The notes beneath the pieces are model-generated. The model searched no databases. It saw only the letters and a list, made by a program, of their open reading frames with translations, and was not told the DNA's origin. A stretch of 64,000 bases of DNA, taken from assembly GCA_028015205.1 (NCBI GenBank), contig CM051521.1, positions 69,796,314 to 69,860,313 on the forward strand, written 5' to 3'. The translations under genes and the position numbers were made by a program. The stretch comes from Mytilisepta virgata. Taxonomy: Eukaryota > Mollusca > Bivalvia > Mytilida > Mytilidae. Shown one piece after another: positions 43,901 to 58,900 of this stretch (position 1 is the first letter of the stretch; the number at the start of each line of letters is the position of its first letter).

Positions 43901-46900
43901 GCCCAACATTCACCATTTTATAACCCAAAAAAAAATAGGTTTGAAGCAAAATCATACATGTGATTTTACTAAATATGCCAATTCCATTGGGAACTTGGCC
44001 ACATCTATCTGATCACTATTCTCATCTGCCACTAAATTTTGTCGAGATAAATGGGGTTAGTCTGTGTATGTTTTTCAACCTGTAGGCTAACCCCTACTAC
44101 AGGCTGATATACTATACCTGAATACATGTATATCATTGTCAAATCTGCAATATACGTAACGTCGTTAAGATCAATATCGCGAGTCAAGAGAAAATTTCAT
44201 GGTTTTACTTTTTCGTTTAAAAATGGTGAATTTTAAAATTGATTTTAGGCTATGGTGCCTGTTTTTACAAATATAATAAATAAGACGTGATGTGCATCTT
44301 CTGTTGTCTTGGGTAGTAACCTGTGAAGTGTTTTTAGACGGGGAAGCAGATTTGCCTTTTTTATTTTCATGCATGTCAAGTTGGGCATGTGGTCACTTTC
44401 TGTTTTTAAAATTTCCAGTTGCCGACAAAATGTTTGTTTTTACAAATACAAAGACGCGATGTGCATCTTCTCTTTTTGGATATTTAATCCCTGGAGCCTT
44501 GGGTGAAGTGTTCTTTATAAGACGGGGAAGTAAGCATATTTGCCTTTTTTATTTTCATTCATTTTGGGCATGTGGTCGATTTTTAAATTCCCAGTGCAGA
44601 TGATTGAATAGAAAGACGATTGTTCATTTTCTTTTGTGCATTTTTCTTTACACTTAAGAAACGAAATCCTAAACCGTTTTCTGTCGAGCTGTCTTTAGAC
44701 AAACTTTTCCTCGGTCGATACCGGAAACTTCTTGTGATGTATACTTCCGGAACGGTATCGGTTTTCGTGATCCGGATTAATTAATTAGGGGTAATTAGCA
44801 AAATGCGGAAACAATTGCGTATGTACTGATAAAAGTTTTAAACTGCACAATGGTCTCATACTTCTGATATATAAAGATCGCACGTCGCATTTGTTGTTGA
44901 AACGGCAACCCGGCTAACAAAAATTTGTCTCATTCTTTTAGTAGTATTAATATGCCCCAAGGTATTTGGTGACAAGTGATTGCAATTTTGTCAATATATA
45001 TATTTCACACCTGATTAATCTAACAAGTAAATAATTACGGATTTTGTTAATCTTGTTAAATTCATGACAAGCTTTTTTTGGTTCAAAATTTGAAGAATCT
45101 GTTTGTTAGATTTTGTTTTATAAGCGCTTAAAATCAGTTATTTACTGTACAATATCAATGTCTGATCGGCTCGTTTTGTCACAGTATTTTCATGATATCT
45201 GATGTGCCAAGCCAGTTTCAGTATTTCAACAACTTTTTATATTTTTTTTCTAAGCCAGCAATCCACGAATTTACATATCCCACGAAATGCCTTTTTTTCT
45301 CTATCCACGAAAATAAATGAATCCACAGTAACTCAAAATATAAATACCAAAACTCCAATAAACATCATCAGTTACTTACCATAAAAAAACCTTTAGAATA
45401 TTATCTTTGTTTTTGGAATTTTATTGTATTAAATGTGAACATCACTTACCTCTTTGACATTTGTAGGTAATTCTAAAAGTCCGCTGGGATCTACAGAACT
45501 GAAGAATCTACAGAGTGACTGGAAAACTAACATCACTGAAGGAGACTTGGATAAATTCTGTAATGTATCAAAAACTAAAATTATTGACAGAGAAGCTTTT
45601 CAGAGATTAAAGTAGTTTTTGATGAATTTGTCAATTTCCTTGACAGTAAGTTTGTCCTTTTTCTCCATCTTCTTACTTTCCATTTCCATTATAAAAACTT
45701 TTTGAATTTCCAACTTATACCAATTACTATACTCAATGATACCAAAAAGAGAACTTTCCGCTAAGGAAGCCCATGCAAACTGGTTTTGGTACACTTATTC
45801 ATTTGACAGAGACATTTATATCAGAAACCAGTCAACTGTTTACAATAATGTTTATTATACCATTAAAAAACTAGAGGCTCCCAGGAGCCTGTATCGCTCA
45901 CCTGGATTCAATTTGCCAATCAACAGCCATAAAAGCACCTAGCACAATAATGTCTGTATAATTGGACAAAAAACTGAAGAATTGTTAAATGAATTTTCCT
46001 ATAGGGTCCTTTGTTAAACTAAGTTAGGCTATGGCGGCCATCTTAGTTGATTGACCAGATCATCAACACAATTCTGAAAGAGGACCATCTAAGGACCATT
46101 GCTGCCAAGTTTGGTTGCAATTGGCTCTGTAGTTTCAGACAAGAAGATTTTTAAATGAATTTCCCATAGGGTCCTATGTTAAAATAAGTTGAGCTGTGGT
46201 GGACATCTTGGTTGATTGTCTGGGTCATCAAACATACTTCTGAAAGAGGACCATCTAAAGACCATTGCAGACAAGTCTGGTTCCAATTGGCCATGTAGTT
46301 ACATAGAAGATTTTTGAACTTTATTCCCCCTTTTTTCTATTTTTTGTAACAGCACCTGTGTCAGTTGGAAGTTGAAGCTGGATACAATTTTTGAAGGGGG
46401 CCATCCAAGGACCATTCCACCGAAGTTTGGTCTGAATTGGTCAATTGTTTTAATCAACCAATGAGAAACAAGAATTGCTCATGATGGCCATGTGTGTTGC
46501 CCGATCTGGATGAAATGTGGAAACTTTGTAAAGAACCTCCAATAGATGCTTCCTGTCAATTTTCCTTTTATTTGGGAAGCGACTTCAGATGAGATTTTTT
46601 TATATCAGCCCATCAGAAACAAGATCTGCTGATTTGTAGTCTGATCGGGACGAGATGAGGAAACTTTATAAAGGACCCCCATCAAGTTTCGTTCCATTTG
46701 GCTAGCGATTTCAAAGAAGATTTTTTTATATCAGCCAATCAGAAAGAAGAAAGGCCCAAAGCTGCCACATTTGTAGTTTCGGGATGAAATGAGGAATATT
46801 TGTAAAGAACCACCCATAGATGCTTCCTGTCAAGTTTCGTTCCATTTTGCCAAGCAGTTCAAGTGAAAAAAAATTTTTTTTAATCAGCCAATCAGAAACA

Positions 46901-49900
46901 AGAAATGCCCATGACAGCCATATTTGTAGTCCCATCGGGATGAAATGAGGACATTTTTATAAAGGACCTCCCATAGAATCTTCCTGTCAAGTTTTGTTCC
47001 ATTTGGCCAAGCAGTTTCAGAGGAGAAGATTTTTGAAAACTTAGCCAATCAAAAACAACAATTGCTCTTGGCAGCCATTTCAAGATGAAATGAGGATTAT
47101 TTGAAGAAAACCTCACAAACATCATTCCTGCAAAGTTTAGTTCCATTTGGCCGAACGATGACGACGACGGTTGCCAAGTGATGGCAATAGTTCACATGGC
47201 CTTTTAGGCCAGGTGAGCTAAGGAGCGAGGAACACTGACATACTAAATTTCTCACCTGAGTACGCACATGGACACAGAATAAAGATTACCTGATATTACA
47301 TTTTAACTCAAAGACAAAGGAAAATGCAATAAAAGAAATCGTTATGGTCAGGTGACATTTGTCTGAAAAATCTGATGCATGTCACTCAATCTGACAGGTT
47401 TCAGACTGGTATGTACCCACCAAAAAGTTTCTATAGACCAACTAGAGGCTCTCAAGAGCCTGTATCGCTCACCTGGATTTAACTTGTCCAAGTTTAGCAA
47501 GACTGAAAATTTAAGTGTAGCAGTTATCTTATTAAATTGCTGGCATTAGTCTGGTTCCAAATGGCCAAGCTTAAGGTATGATGAGCTGAAAATTAAATTT
47601 TCTCATAGGGTCCTATGTTAAACTAAGTTCAGCTTTGGTGGCCAACTTGAGTGGAAACAATTCTGAACGGGGATCATCTTATGACAATTGCTGCCAAGTC
47701 TGGTCCAAATTGGCCAAGTGGTCTCAGATAAATGAATGTTTCCCATAGGGTCCTACATTGAGCTAAGTTTGGCTGTGGCACCCATTTTCGTTGACAGTCC
47801 TGGTCATCGGACAGAATTCTGAAAGAGGACCAGCTAAGGACCATTGCTGCTAAGTATGGTTCCAATTGGCTCAGTAGTTTCAGACAAGAAGATTTTTAGA
47901 TGAATTTCCCATAGGGTCCTATTTTAAAAGAAGTTGGGCTGTGGCGGCCATCTTGGTTGATAGTCTGGGTCATTGGACACAATTCTGAAAGAGGACCATC
48001 TAAGGACCATTGCTGTCAAGTCTGGTTCAAATTGGCCATGTAGTTACATAGAAGATTTTTTAAATTCATCCCTCCCAATTGGCCCAGTAGTTTCTAAGGA
48101 GAAGATCTTTCAAGGAAAAGTTTATGCTAGACAATGATGGACGACGATGGACGTCGGATGCCAAGTGATGGCTCACCTGGCCAGCCTACATATAACATTT
48201 GTTGAGAAATGGACTTATTTATGAAAATGTGATGAAAATCACTCAAGCATTAAATTGAGGTTAAGTTAGGTGTCAGACTGACACCTACAGCTACTTGTCA
48301 AGAAGTAACTATAACATTTGTTGAGAAATGGACTTTTTTATGAAAATGTGATGAAAATCACTCAAGCATTAAATTGAGGTTAAGGTCAGGTGTCAGACTG
48401 ACACCTATAGCTACTTGTCAAGAAGTACCTACAGACCATATATGGTGGAGATAGGTATTACAGCTGGAAGGAAAAGGACTTAATCATGAAAATGTGACCC
48501 AGGCCACTCAAGAAGGAAATTCAGTTCAAGGTCTCAGACAGGCATCCTCATCAACTTGGCAGCAACAGACATCATATATGGAGACGGCAGCTTCTACACC
48601 TCACCAAACCAGTTCAGCCAGTTATACACAATACACACAACAGTCGATTATGTCATGTACCCACTCGTCTTTGCACTGCAAGTGAACAGATCTACGACCG
48701 CTTCTTCAACCTACTCAAGACTGCATGCCAACAACGTGGACTTCTACTCACATCACAGACACTTTTTATTGATTTCGAGACAGCTACCGCAACTCCGCAC
48801 AACGAGCATTCGCCAACATCACCATCAAAGGCTGCTTTTTCCACTACACACAATGCATATGGAGGAAAACCCAGAAACTTGGACTTGCCACTGCCTACAA
48901 AAACAATGCAGACTTACAGCTACTAGTACGACGAGCAGCAGCTCTTCCTCTTGTACCACCAGAGTTAGTCGAGGATGTATGGTTTACCGCCCTTGAAGAC
49001 GCTGAACAGATTCCACTCAACACTACGCCTTTCGCCGACTACGTGACAGAACACTGGGTAGAAGGAGCAAACCGAGACCAATGGAACCACTTTGCTAACG
49101 AGGGACCACGTACAACGAACCACTTGGAAGGATGGAACAGCAAACTTAAGAAACTCGTAAACCACGCACACCCAAACATCTACGCCCTAATAGACCTACT
49201 TCAGAAGGAGCAAGCCAACACCGAAGCCAACCATATACAGATTGCAGCAGGAGGAACTCAGCGACCACAACTTAAGAAGTATAGGAACATCAACAACAGA
49301 CTTTCCACCCGTAAGCACCGTTTTTTGCAACAGGAACTTACCGTACAAGAGTTTGCCGACCAAGCCAGCTTTCTTCTCCACATGGGTAACTGACGAATTT
49401 AGTGCTTTTTGAATATTTAGTGTATTCCTGTACTGAGTCATTTGACATTACTTTTTTGTGCTGCTTGTGTTAAAATGAAATGAAATATACTGTTGTCTGT
49501 TTATTCACTTAATACTAGTACTTGTTTCTGAAAATGTTTGATTTATTAAAGTCATATCTTAAGAAATTGTAGATACTTGATTTACAGCATATGAATGTTT
49601 GTGTATATTATTACATATTTTGTTTTATGTACTTTTTGTGTTGTTTGTGTTAAAATGAAATGAAAATAAATGTTGTCTATTTATTTATTGAATATACTTG
49701 CTTCTTGATAATTAAATAAATTGTTTTGTGCTGCTTGTGTTAAAACGAAAAACGATTTAATGTTGTATGTTTATTTATTTAATATTTGCTAATCAAATAA
49801 AGTTAAGACTTTTATGTATATTTCAATAATTGCTCAATTACACAGATTGCACTGTACAAGTAATTACAGGTAAGGTAAATTTACTACTGTATAAACAAAT

Positions 49901-52900
49901 AATTAAAGTGGGAGAAATGTGAACACACTGCTGAGAAATGGATGTAATAGAGAAAATTTGATGCAAGTAATTAAAGCATGAAATTAAGGTCAAGGTCGGG
50001 TGAGAGGTATTCAGACTGGAATGTACCCAACAAGAAATATCTATAGAACAAATTTTATGAGCCTAGTTATTACAGTTGCTAAGAAATGTAGTTAATCGCA
50101 AAAATTTGACACAAGTTACTTAAGTGTGAAATAGATGGCAAAGGTCAGGTGTCAGATTATCTGCCCATCAAGAACTATCAATAGACCAAATATGGTGGGT
50201 CTAGGTATTATAATTGCTGAGAAATGGAAGATATTTGGAAGCAGATTTTACAAATGTTTATAAAGTCTATGAAAAATAAAAACAAAGTCAATGTAACAAA
50301 AAGTAAGTATACTGCAGCAAATTTATATCTTAATGTATCTGCAGACCAAAGATCTTCAGTGTAGGTATTATGTGTACAAAGTTATTACGGTTTTTAAAAA
50401 AGTTTAGGTTGCACCCATGGCTGGAAAGTAATACCTATATCTTGCCTTTCACGACATAGGTCGCAGGCAAGACAAAAATCAACTATAATCTATTATTACA
50501 ACAAGAGGCTCTCAAGAGCCTGAATCCCTCACCTGGCAAACAATGCACTATAAACTAAATTAATATATTAATGTTGGTTGTAAATTAAACTGAGTATTAA
50601 AGGTCATGTAAAATGCTAAAAATACCTTTAAAAGCCTTTCAAGAACCTCTGGAAAGAAATGGGCATGAGTTCTCCCTATGCTTGATTAAGATACAGTCAT
50701 GGTCAATCTGATGATTCACAATACAAAATACAAGCTTTAATTCATCTTCAAATACAAGTATAAATCTTTTGGTCTATATGTTGTCTTCGCTTTTAAAATG
50801 TTTGAAAAAAGTTATGTAAAAATTGTGGGTTAAGGCTTTTTATTTTCTATTATGCTTGATCTTTGATCATATTGACTAAGCTGTTGGTTTTTATCCAATA
50901 AACCATGCTTAACTCATCTGTCATTTTGTAGAGTTTCATCCAAATCCCCCTAGTAGTTTCAGAAAAGAAGATGTTTGAAAATTTGTTAACAATGATGATA
51001 ACGGACACCAAGTGATGGCAATTAAAAGCTCACATATTATGAAGTTTAATCATTGTTATACAACATTCTCATCATCACCATTCACTAAGGATACCGTGTT
51101 TACTTTAAAAACCAAATATTGTTGAAATCCGAGCAAATGTAAAAAATGGCGGGAAAATGGCAGCCATTTTAAAAATGGCCGTCCAAAACAAACTTTCATC
51201 ATCACCATTCAACTCGGGATACCATGTTTACCTTGAAAGTAGCTTTCATCTTCATTTTCTTTCTATAATTCAGGAAAAAACAGCAAAAAACAGCATTTTG
51301 ACACCTATGTTCTATTTTTAGTAAGGGCGGCATTGTTTTTCGACCAATCAAAAATCCAAGAATTAACTTTTTGCAGGATACTCCAAGGAACAATCTTACA
51401 AAGTTTCATTTGATTTTGAATAGCAGTTTCAGAGGAGAAGATTTTTGAAATAATAACATAAAAAAAAAGCCAAAAATGTCAAAAAAGGGCAATAACTCTA
51501 ACATCAGTTGACAGATTTTCACGAAAATCAGCACACAGGTAGCTCTCATCATGCTGAACACTTTCAACCTGCCAGAATTTGCCATAACCTAATGATTTTT
51601 GAGATATTTACAAAAAACTGTTGTTTGACCCCTATGTTCTATTTTTAGTAACAGTGGCCATATTTTTCGACGGATCAAAAATCGAAGCATAAACTTTGTG
51701 CAGGATACCCTAAGGAACAATCATGCTAAGTTTTATCCAAATCCATTTCGTAGTTTCAGAGGAGAAGATTTTTGAAATAATAACATAATAAAAAGCCAAA
51801 AATGTCCAAAAAAAAGGGCAATAACTCTAACATCAGTAGACAGATTTTCATGAAAATCAGCACACAGGTAGCTCTCATCATGCTGAACACTTTCAACCTG
51901 CAGAATTTTCCGTAACCTAATGATTTTTGAGATATTTGCGAAAAAATGTTGTTTGACCCCTATGTTCTATTTTTAGTAACAGCGGCCATGTTTTTCGACG
52001 AATCAAAAATCCCCACATCAGTTCTATGCAGGGTACCCAAAGGAACATTCATACCAAGTTTGGTTCTAATTAGTCAAGTAGTTTCAGAGGAGAAGGTTTT
52101 TGAAATAATAACAGAAACAAGAGGCTCAGTGGTCTGAGCCTGTATCGCTCACCTGGCAGTCACAAACTTTTGATTTGACAGACTAGATTGATTTCTGGAA
52201 ACTTTGTAAATGATCTTCTATAAATGCTTCATGCCAAGTATAAGTTCAATGGCCAAACAGTTTCAGAGGAGAAGTTTTAAATTTTGACCAATCAGAACAT
52301 ATAAAGGTTTCTGGTGGCAATTTTGTTTCACGGACTAGAAAGATTTATGCAAAGTTTGTAAAGGACCTTCCATAGATGCTCCATACCAAAAATCAGTTCA
52401 TTTGGCTTTACGGTTTCAAAGGAGAAGAACTTTTAAATTTTGACCAATCAGAACATGTAAATGCTCATGACGGCCATTTTGTTTCACGGACCAGGAAGAT
52501 TTATGCAAACTTCCTAAAGGACCTTCCTTAGATGCTCCATACCAAAAATCAGTTCATTTGGCTTTAAGATTTCAGAGGAGAAGAAGTTTAAAATTTTGAC
52601 CAATCAGAACATGTAAATGCTCATGGCAGCCATTTTGTTTCACGGACCAGGCTGATTTATGCAAATTTTGTAAAGGACCTTCCATAAATGTTCTATATCA
52701 AAAATCAGTTCATTTGGCTTAACGTTTTGTAAGGAGAAGAAGTTTTACATTTCAACCAGTCAGAACATGTAAATGCTCATGGCGGCCATTTAGTTTCACG
52801 GACCAGGATGAGTTATGCAAACTTTGTAAAGGACCTTCCATAGATCATCCATACCAAAAATCAGTTCATTTGGCTTTACGGTTTCAGAGGAGAAGAACTT

Positions 52901-55900
52901 TTAAATTTCGACCAATCAGAACATGTAAATGCTCATGATGGCCATTTTGTTTCACGGACCGGGAAGATTTATGCAAATTTCCTAAAGGACCTTCCATAGA
53001 TGCTCCATACAAAAAATCTCATCATCAACATTCACTAAGGATACCATGTTTACTTTAAAAACCAAATATTGTTGAAATCTGAGCAAGTGTAAAAAATGGC
53101 GGGAAAATGGTAGCCATTTTAAAAATGGCCGTCCAAAACAAACTTTCTTCATCACCATTCAACTCTGGATACCATGTTTACCTTGAAAGTAGCTTTCATC
53201 TTCATTTTCTTTATATAATTCAGGAAAAAATAGCAAAAAACAGCATTTTGACCCCTATGTTCTATTTTTAGTAAGGGCGGACATGTTTTTCGACCAATCA
53301 AAAATCCAAGAATTAACTTTTTGCAGGATACCCTAAGGAACAATCTTACAAAGTTTCATTTGATTTTGAATAGCAGTTTCAGAGAAGAAGATTTTTGAAA
53401 TAATAACATAAAAAAAAGCCAAAAATGTCAAAAAGGGCAATAACTCTAACATCAGTTGACAGGTTTTCACGAAAATCAGCACATAGGTAGCTCTCATCAT
53501 GCTGAACACGTTCAACCTGCCAGAATTTGCCATAACCTAATGATTTTTGAGATAATTACGAAAAACTGTTGTTTGACCCCTATGTTCTATTTTTAATAAC
53601 AGTGACCATGTTTTTCGATGGATCAAAAATCGAAGCATAAACTTTGTGCAGGATACCCTATGGAACAATCATGCTAAGTTTTATCCAAATCCATTTCGTA
53701 GTTTCAGAGGAGAAGATTTTTGAAATAATAACATAAAAAAAGCCAAAAATGTCCAAAAAAAAGGGCAATAACTCTAACATCAGTAGACAGATTTTCATGA
53801 AAATCAGCACACAGGTAGCTCTCATCATGCTGAACACTTTCAACCTGCAGAATTTGCCGTAACCTAATGATTTTTGAGATATTTGCGAAAAAATGTTGTT
53901 TGACCCCTTTGTTCTATTTTTCATAACAGCGGCCATGTTTTTCAACGAATCAAAAATCCCCACATCAGTTCTATGCAGGGTACCCCAAGGAACATCCATA
54001 CCAAGTTTGGTTCTAATTAGTCAAGAAGTTTCAGAGGAGAAGAGTTTTGTATAATTGTTAACGACGACGACGGATGCCAAGTGATGGCAATAGCTCACAT
54101 GGCCTTTGGCCAGGTGAGCTAAAAAAAGCCAAAAATGTCAAAAAGGGCAATAACTCTAACATCAGTTGACAGGTTTTCACGAAAATCAGCACACAGGTAG
54201 CTCTCATCATGCTGAACACTTTCAACCTGCCAGAATTTGCCGTAACCTAATGATTTTTGAGATATTTGCAAAAAAATGTTGTTTGACCCCTATGTTCTAT
54301 TTTTAGTAACAGCGGCCATGTTTTTCGACGAATCAAAAATCCCCACATCCATTCTATGCAGGGTACCCTAAGGAACATTCATACCAAGTTTGGTATTAAT
54401 TAGTCAAGTAGTTTTAGAGGAGAAGATTTTTGAAATAATAACATGAAAAAAAGCCAAAAATGTCAAAAAAGGGCAATAACTCTAACATCAGTTGACAGAT
54501 TTTCATGAAAATCAGCACACGGGTAGGTCTCATAATGCTGAACACTTTCAACCTGCCAGAATTTGCCGTAACCTAATAATTTTTGAGATATTTGCGAAAA
54601 ACTGTTGTCTGACCCCTATGTTCTATTTTTAGTAACAGCGGCCATGTTTTTCGACGGATCAAAAACCCCACATCAGTTCTATGCAGGATACCCCAAAGAA
54701 CATTCTTACCAAGTGTGGTTCCAATTGGTCAAGTAGTTTCAGAGGAGAAGAGTTTTGAAAAATTGTTAACGACGACGATGACGGATGCCAAGTGATGGCA
54801 ATAGCTCACATGGCCTTCGGCCAGGTGAGCTAAAAATAAAAGATTGATTTTACTAACCCTGTACCTCGTTTTTTTAGATGATTTTATTATCTCTAAAAGG
54901 GAATATTGAACAATTACAAAAGAAAAATAAATAGATTCACAGCTCATCCCTCCTCTTAAAACTTTCTTAACTGATTTATAAACATGTCAAAAGCAACATG
55001 GTAGCGACATAAAAGATATTCTAGACTAAGTGCATTCCACGTATATAATCTCACTGATATAAAATTATCCCACCTCTACATGGCACATCATACTGAATAA
55101 CTGTTTCCTTCTGGCTTCTTTGTCAGGAAAAAACATGGCTGCTCCTATAACAAAAATTACAGTAGAATTAGACATGATGATAGATTGATTTAAAAAATGA
55201 TTTAGAAACATTGTGAAGAAATCCAACCAAAACTTTGTTTATTTATATATATTTATTTGTTACAAATTATTTATTTGAACAATGAAATGACGAAGGCTTG
55301 TATTAACTGGGACAAGCTTGAAAGCTAATAAATATCTCCTCCAGTGATATGGTGGAATTTGTTTGGCTATGTGAGTTATTGGATAACAAGTCCAACTTTT
55401 GGCTTGTAGCAAAAACGGATTTACATTTTGGATTATCAATATGTAATAGAAACAACAATTTCATAAAATAAGTCAATAAAGATACATACTTTAGACTAGA
55501 TGCAGTCAGAATCATCAGATATATTTTATAAACAGGACCATCAAAGAACCATTGCAGCCATCTTGGTTCCAATTGGCTCAATTTCAGATCAGAAGATTTT
55601 TAACAGAATTTTCCCACATGGACCTATATTAAGTTTGGCTGTGGCTGTTTGGGTCTGAAAGAGGACCACCTATGGACAAATCCTGTAAATTTTTGTTTCA
55701 ATTAGCCTTGTGGTTTCAGACAAGAAGATCTTTAAGTGATTTTCGCTTTGGTTCCAAGTAGCTATGTTAAATTTGCCTGGGTAGCAGTCCTGTGCATTGG
55801 ATACAGTTCTGAAAGAGGACCACCAATAGACCATTGCTGCAAAGTTTGGTTCTTATTGGCTAAGAAGATCTTGAATTTCCCATAGGGTTCTATGTTAAGC

Positions 55901-58900
55901 TAAGTTCACCTGGACAGGGGTCTGGGTAATCATATATTATTCTAAAAGAGGACCACCTAATGACCATTGCTATTAAGTTTGGTTTCATTGGCTTAGTGGT
56001 TTCAGATAAGAAGAACTTCATAGGGTTCTATGTTAAACTAAAACTGTCTGTGGCAGCCATCTTTGAAGCCCTGGGTCATCATCAGATAAAATTTTGAAAG
56101 AAGACCAGCACAAGACCATTGCTGCCAGTTTGGTTCCAATTGGTTGAGTGGTTTTAGACAAAAAGATCTTTATGTAAATTTCTTATAGGGTCCTGTGTTA
56201 AACTATGTTCGCCTGAGGTGGCCATCTTGGATGGCAGTCCACGTCATCAGATACAATTCTGATAAAAGATCATCTAAAGACCATTTTTGCCTAGTTTGGT
56301 TCCAATTGGCTCATTGATTTCAGACAAGAAGATTTTTAAGTCCATTTTCCCATTATAGGGTGCTATGTTAAATTATGTTCAGCTGTGGTGGCCATCTTTG
56401 ATGGCATGGGTGTGTCATTGGATAAATTGCTGATGACCATTCCTGTCAACTTTTGTTTTGACTGGCCAAGTGGTTTCAGAGATTCATTTTGCCAATTAAC
56501 GGCCATAAAAGCCCTACTTGGTTGGTGACTGGGATCAATGGAGATTTTTTTTATATTACATGTAAATTCTCTACATGCAACATGTGTAAATACCATCACT
56601 ACCAAGTGGATCAAGTTTAACCGAAGAAGACTCTGAAAGAGGAGGATCTAAAGGACCATTGCAAACAAGTCTGACTCCTATCAGCCAAGGGGTTTCATAC
56701 AAGAAGATTTTTAAATCAATTTTTATGATGTTGAACTTAGTTAGGCTGTGATGGCCATCTTGGTTGACAGTCCAGGTCATTGGGCACCATTCTGAAAGAG
56801 GACCATTGCTGCCAAGTCTGGTTCTAATTAGCTAAGTTACTGTTACAGGTTTCAGACAAGAAGATTTTCAAATGAATTTTCAAAGGGTCTTATGTTTAAC
56901 TAAGTTCAGCTGTGGCTGTCATCTTGGTTGACAGTCCAGGTCATCAGACACATGTTTGAAAGAGGACCTCCTATAAAAGGACCAATGCTGCTAAGTTTGG
57001 TTCCATCTGGCCATTTTGAAATTAATCACCACCTTTTTCTAATTTTAGTAACAGCAGCCATGTCTGTTGAAAGACTGGGATGCCTGACAAAATTTTGGAA
57101 GGAGGCCACCCAAGGACAATTCCAACAAAGATTGGTCCCAATTTTTGCAGTGGTTTCAGAGGAGAAGATCTTTTTAAAAAAGGTTAATGATGAGGGATGG
57201 CGGACATAAAGTGATGGCAATAGCTCAAATGGACTTTGAGATGAAAAGAATTCTACCTCTCAAGAGCAATAACTCACATAAGGATTGGTCTGACATTTAT
57301 TTATCATGGTCCAGGAAAATGATTCGGAGATCTTGGCTGGTTGATCATTTTGGCAATAAACAGGTTCTCCATATCTACTATAGTTTTAAGTTATAAGCCA
57401 AAACATGTAAATTTTGCCACAAGTCATCAAACAAGAGCTCATGAGAAGTGACCTTGTATAGCTCACATGATAGTCCCCCAAACAATCCATTTTATTTCAA
57501 GTGAAAATTGTAATGAACCTTCCATAGATGCTTCATACCAAGTATCAGTAAATTTGGCTATATGGAGAATATTTTTGAATTTTGACCAATCAAAAATAAG
57601 AATTCATTATGGCCACCATAACAGCTGTCCGACCGGGACAAAATATGCAAACTTTATAAAAGTCCTTTCAAAGATGCTTCATACCAATTTACAGTTCATT
57701 TGGCATTGTGGTTTCAGAAAAGAAAATTTTTGAAATTTTGAGCAATCAACAAGAGGCTCAGTGGGCTGAGCCTGTATCGCTCACCTGGCAGTCACAAACT
57801 TTTGATTTGACAGACTAGATTGATTTCTGGAAACTTTGTAAATGATCTTCTATAAATGCTTCATACCAAGTATAAGTTCATTGGCCAAACGGTTTCAGAG
57901 GAGAAGTTTTAAATTTTGACCGATCAGAACATATAAAGGTTTCTGGTGGCAATTTTGTTTCACGGACTAGAAAGATTTATGCAAAGTTTGTAAAGGACCT
58001 TCCATAGATGCTCCATACCAAAAATCAGTTCATTTGGCTTTACGGTTTCAAAGGAGAAGAACTTTTAAATTTCGACCAATCAGAACACGTAAATGCTCAT
58101 GACGGCGATTTTGTTTCACGGACCAGGAAGATTTATGCAAACTTCCTAAAGGACCTTCCTTAGATGCTCCATACCAAAAATCAGTTCATTTGGCTTTAAG
58201 GTTTCAGAGGAGAAGAAGTTTAAAATTTTGACCAATCAGAACATGTAAATGCTCATGGCAGCCATTTTGTTTCACGGACCAGACTGATTTATGCAAATTT
58301 TGTAAAGGACCTTCCATAGATGTTCTATATCAAAAATCAGTTCATTTGGCTTAACGGTTTGAAAGGAGAAGTTTTACATTTGAACCAGTCAAAACATGTA
58401 AATGCTCATGGCGGCCATTTTGTTTCACGGACCATGATGAGTTATGCAAACTTTGTAAAGGACCTTCCATAGATCATCCATACCAAAAATCAGTTCATTT
58501 GGCTTTACGGTTTCAGAGGAGAAGAACTTTTAAATTTCGACCAATCAGAACATGTAAATGCTCATGACGGCCATTTTGTTTCATGGACCGGGAAGATTTA
58601 TGCAAATTTCCTAAAGGACCTTCCATAGATGCTCCATACAAAAAATCTCATCATCAACATTCACTAAGGATATCATGTTTACTTTAAAAAATCAAATATT
58701 GTTGAAATCTGAGCAAGTGTAAAAAATGGCGGGAAAATGGCAGCCATTTTAAAAATGGCCATCCAAAACAAACTTTCATCATCACCATTCAACTCAGGAT
58801 ACCATGTTTACCTTGAAAGTAGCTTTCATCTTCATTTTCTTTCTATAATTCAGGAAAAAATAGCAAAAAACAGCATTTTGACCCCTATGTTCTATTTTTA

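Larger units (their letters stand above)
48181..50475. repeat. Family H dispersed repeat, interrupted
   Basis: Units with CACTCAAGCATTAAATTGAG, GTCAGACTGACACCTA and GAGAAATGGACTT at 48181-48540. They resume at about 49920 (GCTGAGAAATGGATGTAATA, GTACCCAACAAGAAATATCT) and end at GGAAAGTAATACCTATATCTTG with a palindrome TCTTGCCT ... AGGCAAGA at about 50445-50474. The middle is occupied by a Mutator-like fragment. The same family is at 4800-5432. Confidence 0.65.
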
